From Pseudomonas californiensis (GTDB lineage: Bacteria; Pseudomonadota; Gammaproteobacteria; Pseudomonadales; Pseudomonadaceae), in NCBI RefSeq assembly GCF_021147775.1, contig NZ_JAGTPK010000011.1, positions 143,479 to 207,478 of the forward strand: 64,000 bases of DNA. Reading direction: 5' to 3'. The translations under genes were made by a program, and so were the position numbers. Below are positions 1 through 9,442 of this stretch, one piece after another (positions within the stretch are counted from its first letter, which is position 1; each line of letters begins with the position of its first letter). Below the pieces are notes generated by a model. It was given only the letters and a program-made list of their open reading frames with translations. It was not told where the DNA came from and made no database searches.

Positions 1-22
1 CCATACGCCAGACGCCCAGAAG

Positions 23-466
23 TCAATACAGCACCTTCGCTGCCTCGCGCATGAAGATTTCAACCGTTTTGGGACCAATACCATCAAACGCCTTGAGGCG
101 CGTTTCGAAGTCCGCCCGATTTTCGCTCGCCTGATGAATATTCCCGACTTTGCCGCCGTAGTCCTCGTTGAGCCTGGCACATAACGCCGACAGACGATCC
201 GCTGTGGATTCGTCATAACGCACGTAGTGCGCTTCGCCCAGATAAGCGACCAGTTGCGCATGAGTGCAGTTCGCCAGTTTGCGAGGCGTGTCACGACCAT
301 GCTGTTCGACGATCACTCTGTACGCCTCGCAGGCGATTTCGGCTTGAATGCGCTTGCCCATCAAGAAGCTGGCGACAAGCCATTTGAACAATGAGTGTTC
401 CAGTCCAGCTTGGGTATTGCCGCTGAAATCAATCTGCAAGTCCGCTGCGCTGATGGATCGATTCAT
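23..466 (-). CDS. Small helix-hairpin-helix protein (DNA glycosylase-like)
   Basis: 147 residues. The C-terminal third carries a helix-hairpin-helix of the HhH-GPD type (FDGIGPKTVEIFMREA), the element that lets endonuclease III-like glycosylases grip the DNA backbone. The protein is shorter than a full glycosylase (about 210 residues) and shows no iron-sulfur cysteine cluster, so catalysis cannot be assumed. The ATG at 466 follows GAGGG at good spacing. A DNA-binding or repair role is inference from the motif alone. Confidence 0.7.
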   Translation of the reverse strand: MNRSISAADLQIDFSGNTQAGLEHSLFKWLVASFLMGKRIQAEIACEAYRVIVEQHGRDTPRKLANCTHAQLVAYLGEAHYVRYDESTADRLSALCARLNEDYGGKVGNIHQASENRADFETRLKAFDGIGPKTVEIFMREAAKVLY

Positions 467-529
467 GACGCCCTCATCGAACAGTCGATGGCCGTGACAC
501 CCAGGACATGAGCGCTGAACGACCGCCGA

Positions 530-679
530 TTATTTGCTTTGCTCGGCCTTGCCGTCCTGCATTTGCACCGAAGACTTGGTGCCATCGGTGTTGTCCTTGG
601 TTTCGTTGCCTGAATTGTCGAAGCAGCCCTGCAAGGCCAGCAGACAGAATATTGTCAAACAGACACCTGGCTTGTTCAT
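530..679 (-). CDS. Small lipoprotein
   Basis: 49 residues. The sequence begins with a short basic end and a hydrophobic stretch leading to a lipobox (LALQGC), so the mature protein would be lipidated at the cysteine and carry about 30 polar residues (asparagine, lysine, glutamate, glutamine). The ATG at 679 is preferred: GGAG lies nine bases upstream, whereas the in-frame ATG at 685 is only three bases from it. The tail resembles no domain I know. It probably sits in the inner or outer membrane; function unknown. Confidence 0.6.
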   Translation of the reverse strand: MNKPGVCLTIFCLLALQGCFDNSGNETKDNTDGTKSSVQMQDGKAEQSK

Positions 680-853
680 GTGCATGTACTCCTGATTCCT
701 GGTTGTGGCGCAAACACGCAAAACCGCATGGCCTGCGAATCGATGAAATGAAACTGTTCGCACAGCTTCGCGTCTCCATCAGCAGACCGTTGCAGAACGA
801 TCGGGGTTTGCAAAATTCACCCGACAGCGCGACCAACGGTCGCCGCAGAGAGC

Positions 854-1714
854 CTATGGCGCGCCAAACAACATCGTCCAATAGACCCCGTAATCGGTAT
901 TGGACCCGGTGGCGTAGGCTGCGCCGACCTCAGTGAACAGAGGGTTCATCAGATTCGCGCAATGGCCGGGACTGGCCAGCCAACTGGCCATCGCCTTTTG
1001 CGCGGAGCCCTGCCCTGCTGCAATATTTTCGCCGATCTGCCGCCCGCCATAGCCGGCGGCTCGCGCTCGGTCCGCTGGTGAATCGCCGTCAAATCCTCGG
1101 TGGGTGAAATAGTTCTCGCTCGCCATCGACTGGCTGTGGCCCTGTGCCGCCAGCTCAAGCGTTGCGTTCCACACCAGAGGCCGCGCCGACGCATACGGCG
1201 TCTTGCCGCACACGCGCGGCTTGGCTCGTGCCGCATTCACCTGCGCCAGCAATAGCTGTCCGGATGAGCGCCCCTGGGCCAACTGCCGGTCCAGCAATGG
1301 CTTGGCAAGTACCACGCGCCAGTCATCACGGTCCTGTGTGACGCCGATATCGGCATATTGCGCATCAAGTAATGCACCGCAATAACGACGTTTGAGCATG
1401 CCGAACGCCTCATTGACATCCTGCGCACCCACCAGCCGGATGGTGCGCACGGTGACTGCCTGATAGCCGAAAGCCTTCAGGGCGTCTCGCGAGCTGCCAC
1501 TGAAATCAAGGGGGAGCGCGACATTTGCGTTTAAAGTCAGCGGTCTGGTGGCCTTGGCCGTGGCTGTTTCGCAGCGTTGCGGTTGCGCGCGATAGTCGTT
1601 GATTGCCTGAACCAGTTGCCGCTCGCCGTTGGCGCTGGCCGGACTGACGAGTAACAGAAACAACGATCCGGCACACATCCCGCTGCACCAGATTGAACGA
1701 GGAATGAAAGACAT
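854..1714 (-). CDS. Secreted CAP (SCP/PR-1) domain protein
   Basis: 286 residues with an N-terminal signal peptide (hydrophobic core about residues 10-28, cleavage near SPASA). The C-terminal half is a CAP domain: HSQSMA, NYFTHRGFDG, the GENIAAGQG loop and W-x2-SPGHC-x-NLM are all present, including the His and Glu residues that form the metal-binding tetrad of the family. The N-terminal half resembles a decayed copy of the CAP start: the segment from about residue 33 (QLVQAINDYRAQPQRC) parallels the one beginning LLLAQVNAARAKPRVC. Bacterial CAP proteins are exported; their substrates are mostly unknown. No operon partner is evident. Confidence 0.8.
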   Translation of the reverse strand: MSFIPRSIWCSGMCAGSLFLLLVSPASANGERQLVQAINDYRAQPQRCETATAKATRPLTLNANVALPLDFSGSSRDALKAFGYQAVTVRTIRLVGAQDVNEAFGMLKRRYCGALLDAQYADIGVTQDRDDWRVVLAKPLLDRQLAQGRSSGQLLLAQVNAARAKPRVCGKTPYASARPLVWNATLELAAQGHSQSMASENYFTHRGFDGDSPADRARAAGYGGRQIGENIAAGQGSAQKAMASWLASPGHCANLMNPLFTEVGAAYATGSNTDYGVYWTMLFGAP

Positions 1715-1844
1715 GGCGCACAGGCTCTGAGAAAGATCGGCCGCTGGCTGACATACCCGGCGGACCCTGTTTTTCAGGGCCCGGATGTGACCCCGAATTC
1801 AGCACAAGGTTCAGGGCAAAACAGGCGACACCTCTGCATCAGGC

Positions 1845-2087
1845 TCAAAGCTTGCCGATTTCTCCTGTGGCCTCACCCAGTGTCGCCAGCGTTTCCTCGA
1901 TGTCGAAAAGTGCCTGCTGCAGCCTGGCGAACGATTGCTGGACAGCTTCGCGATCATCAACCGTCTGATGCCCTCGCAACTCCTCCACACGCTCAAGTTC
2001 GCTGCGCTCAAGCGCCTCCACACCGTCGCGCAAGGTATGCAAGGTTGTGCAGACAGAGCTGAACAACTGATGACTGCTGGATTCCAC
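1845..2087 (-). CDS. Hypothetical 80-residue acidic helical protein
   Basis: Eighty residues rich in Glu, Leu, Gln and Arg with heptad-like spacing (ALERSELERVEELRG, then FARLQQALFDIEETLATL), suggesting a short helical hairpin or coiled coil. The GTG at 2087 is chosen because AGGAG sits seven bases upstream. Frames reaching further upstream lack a ribosome binding site and would cross into the neighbouring gene. There is no signal peptide and no recognisable domain; function unknown. Confidence 0.55.
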   Translation of the reverse strand: MESSSHQLFSSVCTTLHTLRDGVEALERSELERVEELRGHQTVDDREAVQQSFARLQQALFDIEETLATLGEATGEIGKL

Positions 2088-2145
2088 GTTGACTCTCCTG
2101 ATCAGCAGGTTGTACGCCTGACTGAATCCAAAATGACCGACTGCC

Positions 2146-2706
2146 TCAGACCGAAACTTGACCATCCCAGCCCAATTGACGCTTGATTGCTCGGCGATAA
2201 GGCGTATCGATTTGCTCGGGGACCTTCTCGAAGTAAGTACGGGCGTGATCCAGCGTGTCTCCTGACAGGCTGCCCAAGTACTCCAAAGCGTCATCGAGCG
2301 ACGGGATACGACCTTCGATTCCGTTGATCCGGGGCGGCAATGCGGTCCAGATGATTGCGTCGATGCCCCGCTCCTTCGCCCAGCGCATCATCAACCCCTC
2401 AGATAGCCGGGCGGTCAACAAGGTGCCGATGCCGTCCTCGCGCTGCACCGAAATCTGTTCACGTTCGCGCAATGCCTCACAGGCCTGGGCTAGTGTGTCG
2501 GCGGCGACCAATGCCCAAAAGACTTTCACCGGGGGCGCATTGAGGCAGATCGCCGTGGCCAGCTCTCCGCTGTCGCCTACCCTGGCAAATTCGATTGGCA
2601 GACTCGGCCCGTCTGAATACCACTCCCCCGCCAAAGGCAATGCACCCGGCACCCAAATCAAAGATCCCCACCCCAGGCAAGCAATGTTCAATTGCGCGTC
2701 TCCCAT
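2146..2706 (-). CDS. BtrG/gamma-glutamylcyclotransferase-like fold protein
   Basis: 186 residues from the ATG at 2706; an in-frame TTG at 2757 is a poorer start. The N-terminus reads CLGWGSLIW, the glycine-serine-leucine substrate-loop signature of the gamma-glutamylcyclotransferase superfamily, followed by PLAGEWYSDGPSLPIEFAR. The remainder is mixed alpha/beta with no further motif I can name. It is a soluble cytoplasmic protein. The specific reaction is unknown; the family assignment rests on the loop and on overall resemblance to Pseudomonas proteins of this class. Confidence 0.65.
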   Translation of the reverse strand: MGDAQLNIACLGWGSLIWVPGALPLAGEWYSDGPSLPIEFARVGDSGELATAICLNAPPVKVFWALVAADTLAQACEALREREQISVQREDGIGTLLTARLSEGLMMRWAKERGIDAIIWTALPPRINGIEGRIPSLDDALEYLGSLSGDTLDHARTYFEKVPEQIDTPYRRAIKRQLGWDGQVSV

Positions 2707-2919
2707 CGTCCGTTCCAAGGCGCAACCGAGTGCGCCTTTCGTTGTATGCGTGTTCAAGATGGGACAACGTCAGGCGTCGATACGCTCACACTTCCAGACC
2801 GACAAGCCGAACAGATCATCACGGTTACCCTCAGCGGTCACGCAAGGCAAATGACTGAACCAAACGGGAACAGCAACTTCAACAGAACACAGTTTGGGAA
2901 TGTGCGAAGGAGTTGAATC

Positions 2920-3999
2920 ATGAGCGATCTGGATCTGCTGCAACGACTGCTGCAGGCACGAGCGCCGGGAGGCGAAGAAAGCGAGGTTCGCGCCATCTGT
3001 CATGCAGAAATCAGCAAGCATTGTGACGAGGTCAGAATTGACGACGCAGGCAACCTGATCGGCGTGATACGCACCCCTGCCCGGCCAGATGCGCTTGAAA
3101 ATGCCCCCGTATTGATCCTCGCCCACCTGGATGAAATCGCAATGATGGTGAAGCGCATTCAGCAAGATGGCACGCTGGAGGTCACCGCATTGGGCGGCAT
3201 CAACCCGGTCAACTTTGGCATGTGCCCACTGGACGTCATGGGCGACCGGCAGACCGTCGCAGGGGTGTTGTCATTCGGCAGCATGCACTTGACGTCGAAG
3301 TCTCCTCAAGGCAGCGACGTACAGAACGGAACAGTCGGCTGGAAAGACGTGCATGTCGTCACCCGCCGCAGTGCAGCCGAGCTGGAACGCCTGGGCGTGC
3401 GGCCCGGCACGCGCGTGGTGCTGAGCCAGCACTGGCGCAAGCCCTTTGCGCTGGGCGACGCTACCGCTGCACATTTCATGGACGACCGAGCACCCATCGC
3501 TGCTGTGATCGAGACAATCGAACGTGTTGCGCAACAGCGTGCCGACCTCAAGGAGGATGTCTACTTTGTGTTTACCACCATGGAAGAGGAAACCAACGCC
3601 GGCGCACTGTTTGCCGCCCATCACCTGCCCTGCAAAACCGCCATAGCAGTCGAAGTGGGCCCGATCGCAGATGAATACGGGACGCAGTTGACGGTCGACC
3701 CGATCATCGTGGCAGGTGACGAGAAGGGCCAATATACCCGTGCTTTGACCGATGCCCTGATCGAGTCGGCGCGCGCTGTGGAACTGCAGCCACAAGTCGC
3801 CCTGCTGGTGGATTTTGCCTCAGACGCCAGCGCGATTTTGAGCGCAGGTGCCATGGGCAAGGCGGCATGCATTGCAATCCCGACAGAAAACACACACAGC
3901 TTCGAGATCGTACTGAACGATGCGATATCCGCCTGTGCCAGCACATTGACCGAGTTCCTGACAGGCAAGGCAGGCGCCGCCCGTCCGACGCGATTCTGA
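2920..3999 (+). CDS. M42 family metallopeptidase (glutamyl aminopeptidase-like)
   Basis: 359 residues, the normal length for the family. M42 enzymes are dinuclear zinc or cobalt aminopeptidases, often in large tetrahedral assemblies, that trim peptides in the cytosol. Metal and catalytic signatures are visible in order: AHLDE (first His/Asp), HFMDDRAP (bridging Asp), TMEEETNAGA (catalytic Glu pair), VEVGPIADE, and the late His in IPTENTHSFE. The ATG follows AAGGAG with seven bases of spacing. It has no signal peptide. It is followed by a small basic protein and an MBL hydrolase on the same strand, but gaps of 89 bases or more make a shared transcript uncertain. Confidence 0.88.
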   Translation: MSDLDLLQRLLQARAPGGEESEVRAICHAEISKHCDEVRIDDAGNLIGVIRTPARPDALENAPVLILAHLDEIAMMVKRIQQDGTLEVTALGGINPVNFGMCPLDVMGDRQTVAGVLSFGSMHLTSKSPQGSDVQNGTVGWKDVHVVTRRSAAELERLGVRPGTRVVLSQHWRKPFALGDATAAHFMDDRAPIAAVIETIERVAQQRADLKEDVYFVFTTMEEETNAGALFAAHHLPCKTAIAVEVGPIADEYGTQLTVDPIIVAGDEKGQYTRALTDALIESARAVELQPQVALLVDFASDASAILSAGAMGKAACIAIPTENTHSFEIVLNDAISACASTLTEFLTGKAGAARPTRF

Positions 4000-4088
4000 T
4001 CGTTTTGAATTTCTGACAGATGTGACGATCTTTTCGAGACACACACCGAAGGAAATCGGTGACAGTCACATGCTTTACGGGAGGGACG

Positions 4089-4253
4089 ATGACTGCCGTA
4101 ACCGAACGACGACAGCGCGCCAAAGAATCGCTGATCAACAATGCTGTTCAGCGCGTCAAATACCTGCTTCGACTGATTGCACGTGAACTTCGCCCCGAGG
4201 CGCCGCGCAAGCGCCTGCTCAGACGATGCCGAAAATCACGCGAAGACCGGTGA
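4089..4253 (+). CDS. Small arginine-rich hypothetical protein
   Basis: 54 residues, about a third of them Arg or Lys, and strongly basic toward the C-terminus (APRKRLLRRCRKSREDR). The ATG at 4089 has an excellent GGGAGG four bases upstream; an earlier in-frame ATG at 4059 lacks one. The composition would suit nucleic acid binding, but no motif supports this. It could also be a non-functional frame with a fortuitous ribosome binding site. Confidence 0.4.
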   Translation: MTAVTERRQRAKESLINNAVQRVKYLLRLIARELRPEAPRKRLLRRCRKSREDR

Positions 4254-4372
4254 ATCACTCGTCGTGAGTCGACCGCATCTCAGCGGTCGTCGCAAGGTTC
4301 AGCAGGAATATTCGTAAAACCCGGATGCGTTACAAAGCGCAAAAGATTCAACCAGGGCAACAGGGAGGTGAT

Positions 4373-5266
4373 GTGCGTATTCATCATTTGAACTGCGGGT
4401 GCATGTGCTCCATCGGAGGCGCGCTGTTTGATGGTTTCAGCCGTGGCCTGACGGCACAGCTGGTGTGCCATTGTCTGCTGATCGAGACTGATCGTGACGG
4501 TCTGGTGCTGGTGGACACGGGTTTTGGTCAGGAGGATGTGGAGCACCCATCGCAGCGACTGAGTCGATTTTTTCGATACTTCAACAATATCCGGCTTGAG
4601 CATCGCTACACCGCGCTGCAACAGATAAGGCAGTTGGGATTTCGCGCCGAAGATGTGCGCCATATTGTAGTGACCCACCTTGATTTCGACCACGCGGGCG
4701 GCCTGCAGGATTTTCCGCTCGCCCGGGTTCATGTAATGCGCGATGAAATGCAGGCCGCCAGCCATGCAACTGGCTGGCGGGACTCAAGGAGATTCCGGGC
4801 AGCCCAGTGGCGCGGGGTCAAGGACTGGGCGCTTTATGACTGTGAAGGTGAACGCTGGAACGGATTCGATTCAGTACGCGCGGTGCTTGGGTCAAGTAAT
4901 GAAGACATTCTGCTGGTCCCGCTGCATGGTCACACGGCCGGGCACGCGGGTATCGCTGTACGCACTTCTGAAGGCTGGCTGCTGCATGCCGGTGACGCGT
5001 ATTTCTACCGAGGCGAAATAGGCTCACCGCAACGACAATGCACACCGGGCTTGCGGTTCTACCAGCGAATGATGGACACCGATCATGCAGCGCGCGTCGC
5101 CAATCAGGCACGCCTGCGCGACCTCTCACTGTCCAGCAACGGGCAGGGTTTGCGCATATTTTGCAGCCACGATGCCCTGGAGCTTGAACAAAGCATCGAA
5201 TATCGCTCGGCTGTCATGGCTGAACAGCAAGCAAGGAATCCAGCTGACGTTCAGCGTGACAAATAG
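4373..5266 (+). CDS. MBL-fold metallo-hydrolase
   Basis: 297 residues from the GTG at 4373, directly behind GGAGGTGAT, an almost perfect anti-16S match. Metallo-beta-lactamase fold: THLDFDHAGG supplies the H-x-H-x-D-H metal motif, HGHTAGHAG the third ligand, HAGDAY the bridging Asp, and SHDALE the last His. The N-terminus (VRIHHLNCGCMCSIGG) resembles a lactonase-like subfamily. No signal peptide is seen. It lies just upstream of an APC permease, which may bring in its substrate, though this is inference. An alternative ATG at 4325 would add 16 unlikely residues. Confidence 0.8.
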   Translation: MRIHHLNCGCMCSIGGALFDGFSRGLTAQLVCHCLLIETDRDGLVLVDTGFGQEDVEHPSQRLSRFFRYFNNIRLEHRYTALQQIRQLGFRAEDVRHIVVTHLDFDHAGGLQDFPLARVHVMRDEMQAASHATGWRDSRRFRAAQWRGVKDWALYDCEGERWNGFDSVRAVLGSSNEDILLVPLHGHTAGHAGIAVRTSEGWLLHAGDAYFYRGEIGSPQRQCTPGLRFYQRMMDTDHAARVANQARLRDLSLSSNGQGLRIFCSHDALELEQSIEYRSAVMAEQQARNPADVQRDK

Positions 5267-5364
5267 ACAGAACGTTCAAGCGCAACGTCGCTCTCAATTC
5301 TATAAATCAGAAATATCTGCACCAACCTGCGGGCATTGTCGACCTCTTGAAAGGATTTCTCATC

Positions 5365-6678
5365 ATGAACACCAATAGCACTGCTTCATTGCGGCGGGCG
5401 ATCACCGCGCCCATGTTGATGCTGTTCATCCTGGGAGATGTGCTGGGCGCAGGGGTCTACGCATTGGCGGGCACCATCGCCGGACGCGTCGGTGGGGCCA
5501 TTTGGGCACCGCTGCTGATTGCACTCTGCTTTGCGCTGCTGACCGCAGCCTCGTATGCCGAACTGGTCACCAAGTATCCCAGAGCAGGCGGTGCGGCAAT
5601 GTATGCCGAGAAGGCATTCGGCAAGCCCCTGCTATCGTTTCTGGTCGGCTTTTCAATGGTCGCTGCAGGCGTTACCAGCGCGGCCGGACTGGCCGTCGCG
5701 TTTGCCGGTGACTATCTGCAAGCGCTGGTGGCGTGGCCTGCACAATGGGTCTGCGTCGGCTTTCTGGTCATTGTCGGCCTGCTTAACGCGCGAGGGATCA
5801 AAGAGTCTCTGAGCGCCAATCTGTTGATGACGACCATCGAACTGAGCGGACTGGCCATGGTGATCGCGGCAGCAATCTGGTTTGTCAGCCAGGGCCAGGG
5901 TGTCCCGCAACGGGTGCTGGAACTGGACACTGCCTCACCCGCTACTGCGATTCTCGCCGCGTCCCTGTTGGCGTTTTACTCATTTGTCGGCTTCGAAACC
6001 TCCGCCAATCTCGCCGAGGAAATCAAGGATGTACGCAAGGTGTACCCACGCGCCCTGTTCGGTGCACTGCTGATTGCGGGCGTCATCTACATGTTGGTGG
6101 GCGTCGGTGCGGCAATGGTGCTGCCTGTCGAGCAATTGAAAGATTCCGAGGCCCCGCTCCTTGACGTCGTCAAGGCCTCGGGGCTCGGGATTCCCGGCTC
6201 ATGGTTCGCCGTGATCGCACTCATCGCAGTGGCCAACGGTGCGTTATTGACCATGATCATGGCAAGTCGACTGACCTTCGGCATGGCGCGCGAAGGATTG
6301 CTGCCTGCGGTCATGGGCGCCGTACTGCCAAAGCGCCGCACGCCCGGGTTCGCCATCCTTGCGACCACCCTGGTGGCAATAGCACTTTCTTTTACCAGCA
6401 CCCTGACGACGCTCGCTGAAACGGTCGTGCTGATGTTGTTGTTCGTGTTTGTCAGCGTCAACGTGGCAGTGCTGGTACTCAAGCGAGACAAGGTCGACAT
6501 CGATCACTTTCAGGTGCACTGGGTCATTCCTGTGCTGGGAATAGCATCATGTCTGTTACTGCTCACTCAGCAAGGTCCGCAAACCTGGATGCGCGCCGGG
6601 ATCATGCTGGTGGTTGGTGCCGTGTTGTATGGGCTGACACGCCTGGGACACACGGCGTCTGTTTCGCAACCCCGCTGA
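5365..6678 (+). CDS. APC family amino acid/polyamine permease
   Basis: 437 residues, almost entirely hydrophobic, with about twelve membrane segments. The opening GDVLGAGVYALAG is the conserved first-helix substrate loop of amino acid-polyamine-organocation permeases, and FETSANLAEEIKD is the typical helix 6-7 region. It would work in the inner membrane as a secondary transporter; the substrate cannot be read from sequence. The start is the ATG at 5365 with AAAGGA nine bases ahead; an upstream TTG (5347) is rejected. It ends about 160 bases before a bidirectional terminator. Confidence 0.85.
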   Translation: MNTNSTASLRRAITAPMLMLFILGDVLGAGVYALAGTIAGRVGGAIWAPLLIALCFALLTAASYAELVTKYPRAGGAAMYAEKAFGKPLLSFLVGFSMVAAGVTSAAGLAVAFAGDYLQALVAWPAQWVCVGFLVIVGLLNARGIKESLSANLLMTTIELSGLAMVIAAAIWFVSQGQGVPQRVLELDTASPATAILAASLLAFYSFVGFETSANLAEEIKDVRKVYPRALFGALLIAGVIYMLVGVGAAMVLPVEQLKDSEAPLLDVVKASGLGIPGSWFAVIALIAVANGALLTMIMASRLTFGMAREGLLPAVMGAVLPKRRTPGFAILATTLVAIALSFTSTLTTLAETVVLMLLFVFVSVNVAVLVLKRDKVDIDHFQVHWVIPVLGIASCLLLLTQQGPQTWMRAGIMLVVGAVLYGLTRLGHTASVSQPR

Positions 6679-6833
6679 TCAAGCGGGATTGCAGCACAAT
6701 AGCCCCGAGGCATAACACCGCCGGAAGTGCTGGAAAGTCAGTGCGCTCACCAGGCCTTCATACGCGGGGCACCTGAACGCGGGGTTTTCGACTGTCTCTT
6801 ACCCATTCTGGATGTCGCTGTCCTACTAAACTG

Positions 6834-6871
6834 AAAATGCCCTTGTCAGAGTTTCGACAAGGGCATTTTTT
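6834..6871. terminator. Bidirectional Rho-independent terminator
   Basis: A perfect 10-bp stem, TGCCCTTGTC / GACAAGGGCA, with an 8-base loop, flanked by AAAA on the left and TTTTTT on the right, so it can stop transcription on both strands. It lies between the convergent APC permease gene and araH. Confidence 0.92.
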
Positions 6872-6889
6872 ACGACTTGATGCCGGGCT

Positions 6890-7855
6890 TCAACGACGCT
6901 TCATCCGGTCAATGATCACGGCCAGCAACAGGATCGTGCCGCGAATCACGTATTGGTAGAACGTGTCGATGTTCTTCAGGTTCATCGCATTCTCGATGAT
7001 GGCCAGGATCAGCACGCCCGCGATCACGTGGCGGATCATGCCGATGCCGCCGCTCAGCGAAACACCGCCCAGCACGCAGGCAGAGATGATCGTCAGTTCG
7101 AAACCCTGCCCGACCATTGGCTGGCCGGAGGTCATGCGCGAGGCGAGGATCACGCCGGCGAGTGCACCAATGAGACCGTGTACGGCAAAAATAATGATCT
7201 TGGTGCGGTCAACGTGGACGCCGGCCAGCAAGGCGGCTTCCTGGTTGCCACCGATGGCCATGGTGTTGCGACCGTAGGTGGTGTAGTTGAGCAGCCAGCC
7301 AAAGAAGATGAAGCAGGCAATGGTGATCAGGATCGGCACCGGTACACCGAACAGCTGGCCATTGCCGAACACGAAAAAGTCTTCGTTCGATACACCGACC
7401 GCTTTGCCGCTGGAGAAGATGTACGCCAGACCACGCACGATCTGCATGGTCGCGAGTGTGGCGATCAGGGCATTGATGCGCAGCTTGGCGATCACGATGC
7501 CGTTGATCAGCCCGACCACCAGGCCCATCGCCAGCGCTGCGGAGATGCCGAGAAACACGCTGTCGGTGTCACGGATCACGATACTGGCGATGACGCCCGA
7601 GCACGCCAGCACCGAGCCGATCGACAGGTCGAAGTGCCCTGACGCCAGGCAGTAGAGCATGGTGCAGGCAGCGATGCCGACCGTGGAGATGGCCAGCCCC
7701 AGACCGCGCATGTTCATGGGCGACATGAAGTTGTCGATGAACACCGCGCAGAGCGCAAAGACACCCACAGCGGCCAACAGCATGACCCATTCATCGGCAA
7801 AACGGCGCAGGTTCAAGCCCTGACGGGGAGCCTTCAGGCTGGATTCGGTAGACAT
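6890..7855 (-). CDS. araH: L-arabinose ABC transporter permease AraH
   Basis: 321 residues; about ten hydrophobic segments and the BPD_transp_2 signatures of ribose/arabinose-type permeases (GHFDLSIGSV, NGIVIAKLRINALIATLATM, TYGRNTMAIGGNQEAALLAG). It forms the inner-membrane channel with AraG and receives sugar from AraF. The ATG at 7855 follows AGAGG; a GTG two codons upstream is less likely. It is last in the araF-araG-araH order and closely behind araG. The arabinose assignment comes from the strong AraF match. Confidence 0.9.
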   Translation of the reverse strand: MSTESSLKAPRQGLNLRRFADEWVMLLAAVGVFALCAVFIDNFMSPMNMRGLGLAISTVGIAACTMLYCLASGHFDLSIGSVLACSGVIASIVIRDTDSVFLGISAALAMGLVVGLINGIVIAKLRINALIATLATMQIVRGLAYIFSSGKAVGVSNEDFFVFGNGQLFGVPVPILITIACFIFFGWLLNYTTYGRNTMAIGGNQEAALLAGVHVDRTKIIIFAVHGLIGALAGVILASRMTSGQPMVGQGFELTIISACVLGGVSLSGGIGMIRHVIAGVLILAIIENAMNLKNIDTFYQYVIRGTILLLAVIIDRMKRR

Positions 7856-7895
7856 ACGCACCTCTTTTTATTGTTCATGGTCGAGGACCAGTGGT

Positions 7896-9419
7896 TCAGC
7901 CGCGCGTGCGTGGCAGAGCAAGTTGCAGAAGTCGCGATTCGTCAGCCTCGTCGCGATTGAGTTCGCCAGTGATTGCGCCTTCGCTCATCACCAGAATACG
8001 GTCCGAAATCCCCATGACTTCCATCAGGTCACTGGACACCACGATGACCGCAATACCATCGGCGGCCAGGTTGTGAATGATCTGGTAGATTTCGGATTTG
8101 GCACCAATGTCGATGCCTCGGGTCGGCTCGTCCAGCAGCAGGACTTTCATGGGCATCGACAGCCAGCGACCGAGAATCGCCTTCTGCTGGTTGCCGCCCG
8201 ACAGGAATATGATCTGCTGGTCAGGCGATGGCGTCTTGACGTTCATCGACTGGATCTGGGTCCGTGCGTTATCCCGCTCCCAGCGACCCTGGATCAGGCA
8301 GCCCAGGTTCACGTGACGAGGCCTGGCGCCAATATTGATGTTTTCAGCCACGCTGGACAGCGGCACGATGCCTTCTTTCTTGCGGTCCTCCGGACAAAGC
8401 AGAATCCCGGCGGCAATGGCGTCGCGAGGTGACTTCAAATCGAGCGGTTTGCCATCGAGTTGCAAGGTCCCCGCAGTGCTGCGTGTCAGCCCGGAAAGAA
8501 TCCGGAACAGTTCGGTGCGACCGGCACCTACCAGACCAAAAAAACCCAGCACTTCGCCCTTTTGCACGGCAAACGTCATCGGTTCCTTCAGCCCTGGCCC
8601 CAACAGCCCGGTGACGCGCAGGCTTGGCCCGTGATGCTCACGAGGCCGATAGTTGTAGATGTCCTGAATGTCGCGCCCGACCATGCACGTCACCAGGCGG
8701 TCGTGGTCCAGATCAGCCATTTGCTCGAACGTGCGCACAAACCGCCCGTCCTTGAATACGGTCACGGCATCGCAGACGCGGAAGATTTCTTCCATGCGAT
8801 GGGAGACATACAGAATCACTTTCCCTTCATCACGCAGGCGCACGATGATTGCCATCAGACGGTCGATTTCGCGTGCCGACAGGCTGCTGGTGGGTTCGTC
8901 GAACGCAATGACATGAGCGTTACGCGACATGGCCTTGGCGATTTCCACCAGTTGCCGTTGACCCAGAGACAGATCGCCCAGGCGCGTGCCCGGATCGATC
9001 TCGTCTGCCAGCCCCTTGAGCAACTCACCTGCACGGCGCTGCATGGCCCGACGATTGATCAAACCAAAACGGTTGGGCATGTGCCCGAGCAGCAGGTTTT
9101 CGGCGACGGTCATTTCCGGCACCAGATGCAGCTCCTGGTGAATCACCGCAATACCTGCCGCAATGCTGTCGGCAGTGGATTTGAACTGGTGAGTCTGACC
9201 GCCAATCTGCAAGGCGCCGCTGTTGGGCTGGTAAGAGCCGCCCAGAATCTTCAACAGTGTGGATTTGCCCGCACCGTTTTCACCCATCAGCGCATGCACG
9301 CTGCCAGGCTTCGCCTCGAACGTGATGTCAGACAGTGCCTTGACGCCTGGAAAGACCTTGCCGATGCCTTCGAAGCGCAAAGTACCGCTGGTGGGTTGTT
9401 GCTCGATAGCCTGTTGCAT
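7896..9419 (-). CDS. araG: L-arabinose ABC transporter ATP-binding protein AraG
   Basis: 507 residues, close to the E. coli length. It is a double ATPase cassette as in all CUT2 sugar importers. The first cassette has a full Walker A (GENGAGKST), signature LSLGQRQ and Walker B with FDEPTSSL. The second has a degenerate P-loop (GLVGAGRTE) but an intact LSGGNQQK signature and LLDEPTRGID. That asymmetry is normal for the family. The start follows GGAGG by eight bases. A strong hairpin lies between araF and araG. Confidence 0.92.
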   Translation of the reverse strand: MQQAIEQQPTSGTLRFEGIGKVFPGVKALSDITFEAKPGSVHALMGENGAGKSTLLKILGGSYQPNSGALQIGGQTHQFKSTADSIAAGIAVIHQELHLVPEMTVAENLLLGHMPNRFGLINRRAMQRRAGELLKGLADEIDPGTRLGDLSLGQRQLVEIAKAMSRNAHVIAFDEPTSSLSAREIDRLMAIIVRLRDEGKVILYVSHRMEEIFRVCDAVTVFKDGRFVRTFEQMADLDHDRLVTCMVGRDIQDIYNYRPREHHGPSLRVTGLLGPGLKEPMTFAVQKGEVLGFFGLVGAGRTELFRILSGLTRSTAGTLQLDGKPLDLKSPRDAIAAGILLCPEDRKKEGIVPLSSVAENINIGARPRHVNLGCLIQGRWERDNARTQIQSMNVKTPSPDQQIIFLSGGNQQKAILGRWLSMPMKVLLLDEPTRGIDIGAKSEIYQIIHNLAADGIAVIVVSSDLMEVMGISDRILVMSEGAITGELNRDEADESRLLQLALPRTRG

Positions 9420-9442
9420 GAAGCCGACCTCCTCGCAGGTTT

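Noticed and set aside
474..881. 135-codon minus-strand frame overlapping the small lipoprotein
   Set aside because: Different frame from the lipoprotein, Arg/Ser/Cys-rich, no ribosome binding site; the lipoprotein frame has a lipobox and start signal.
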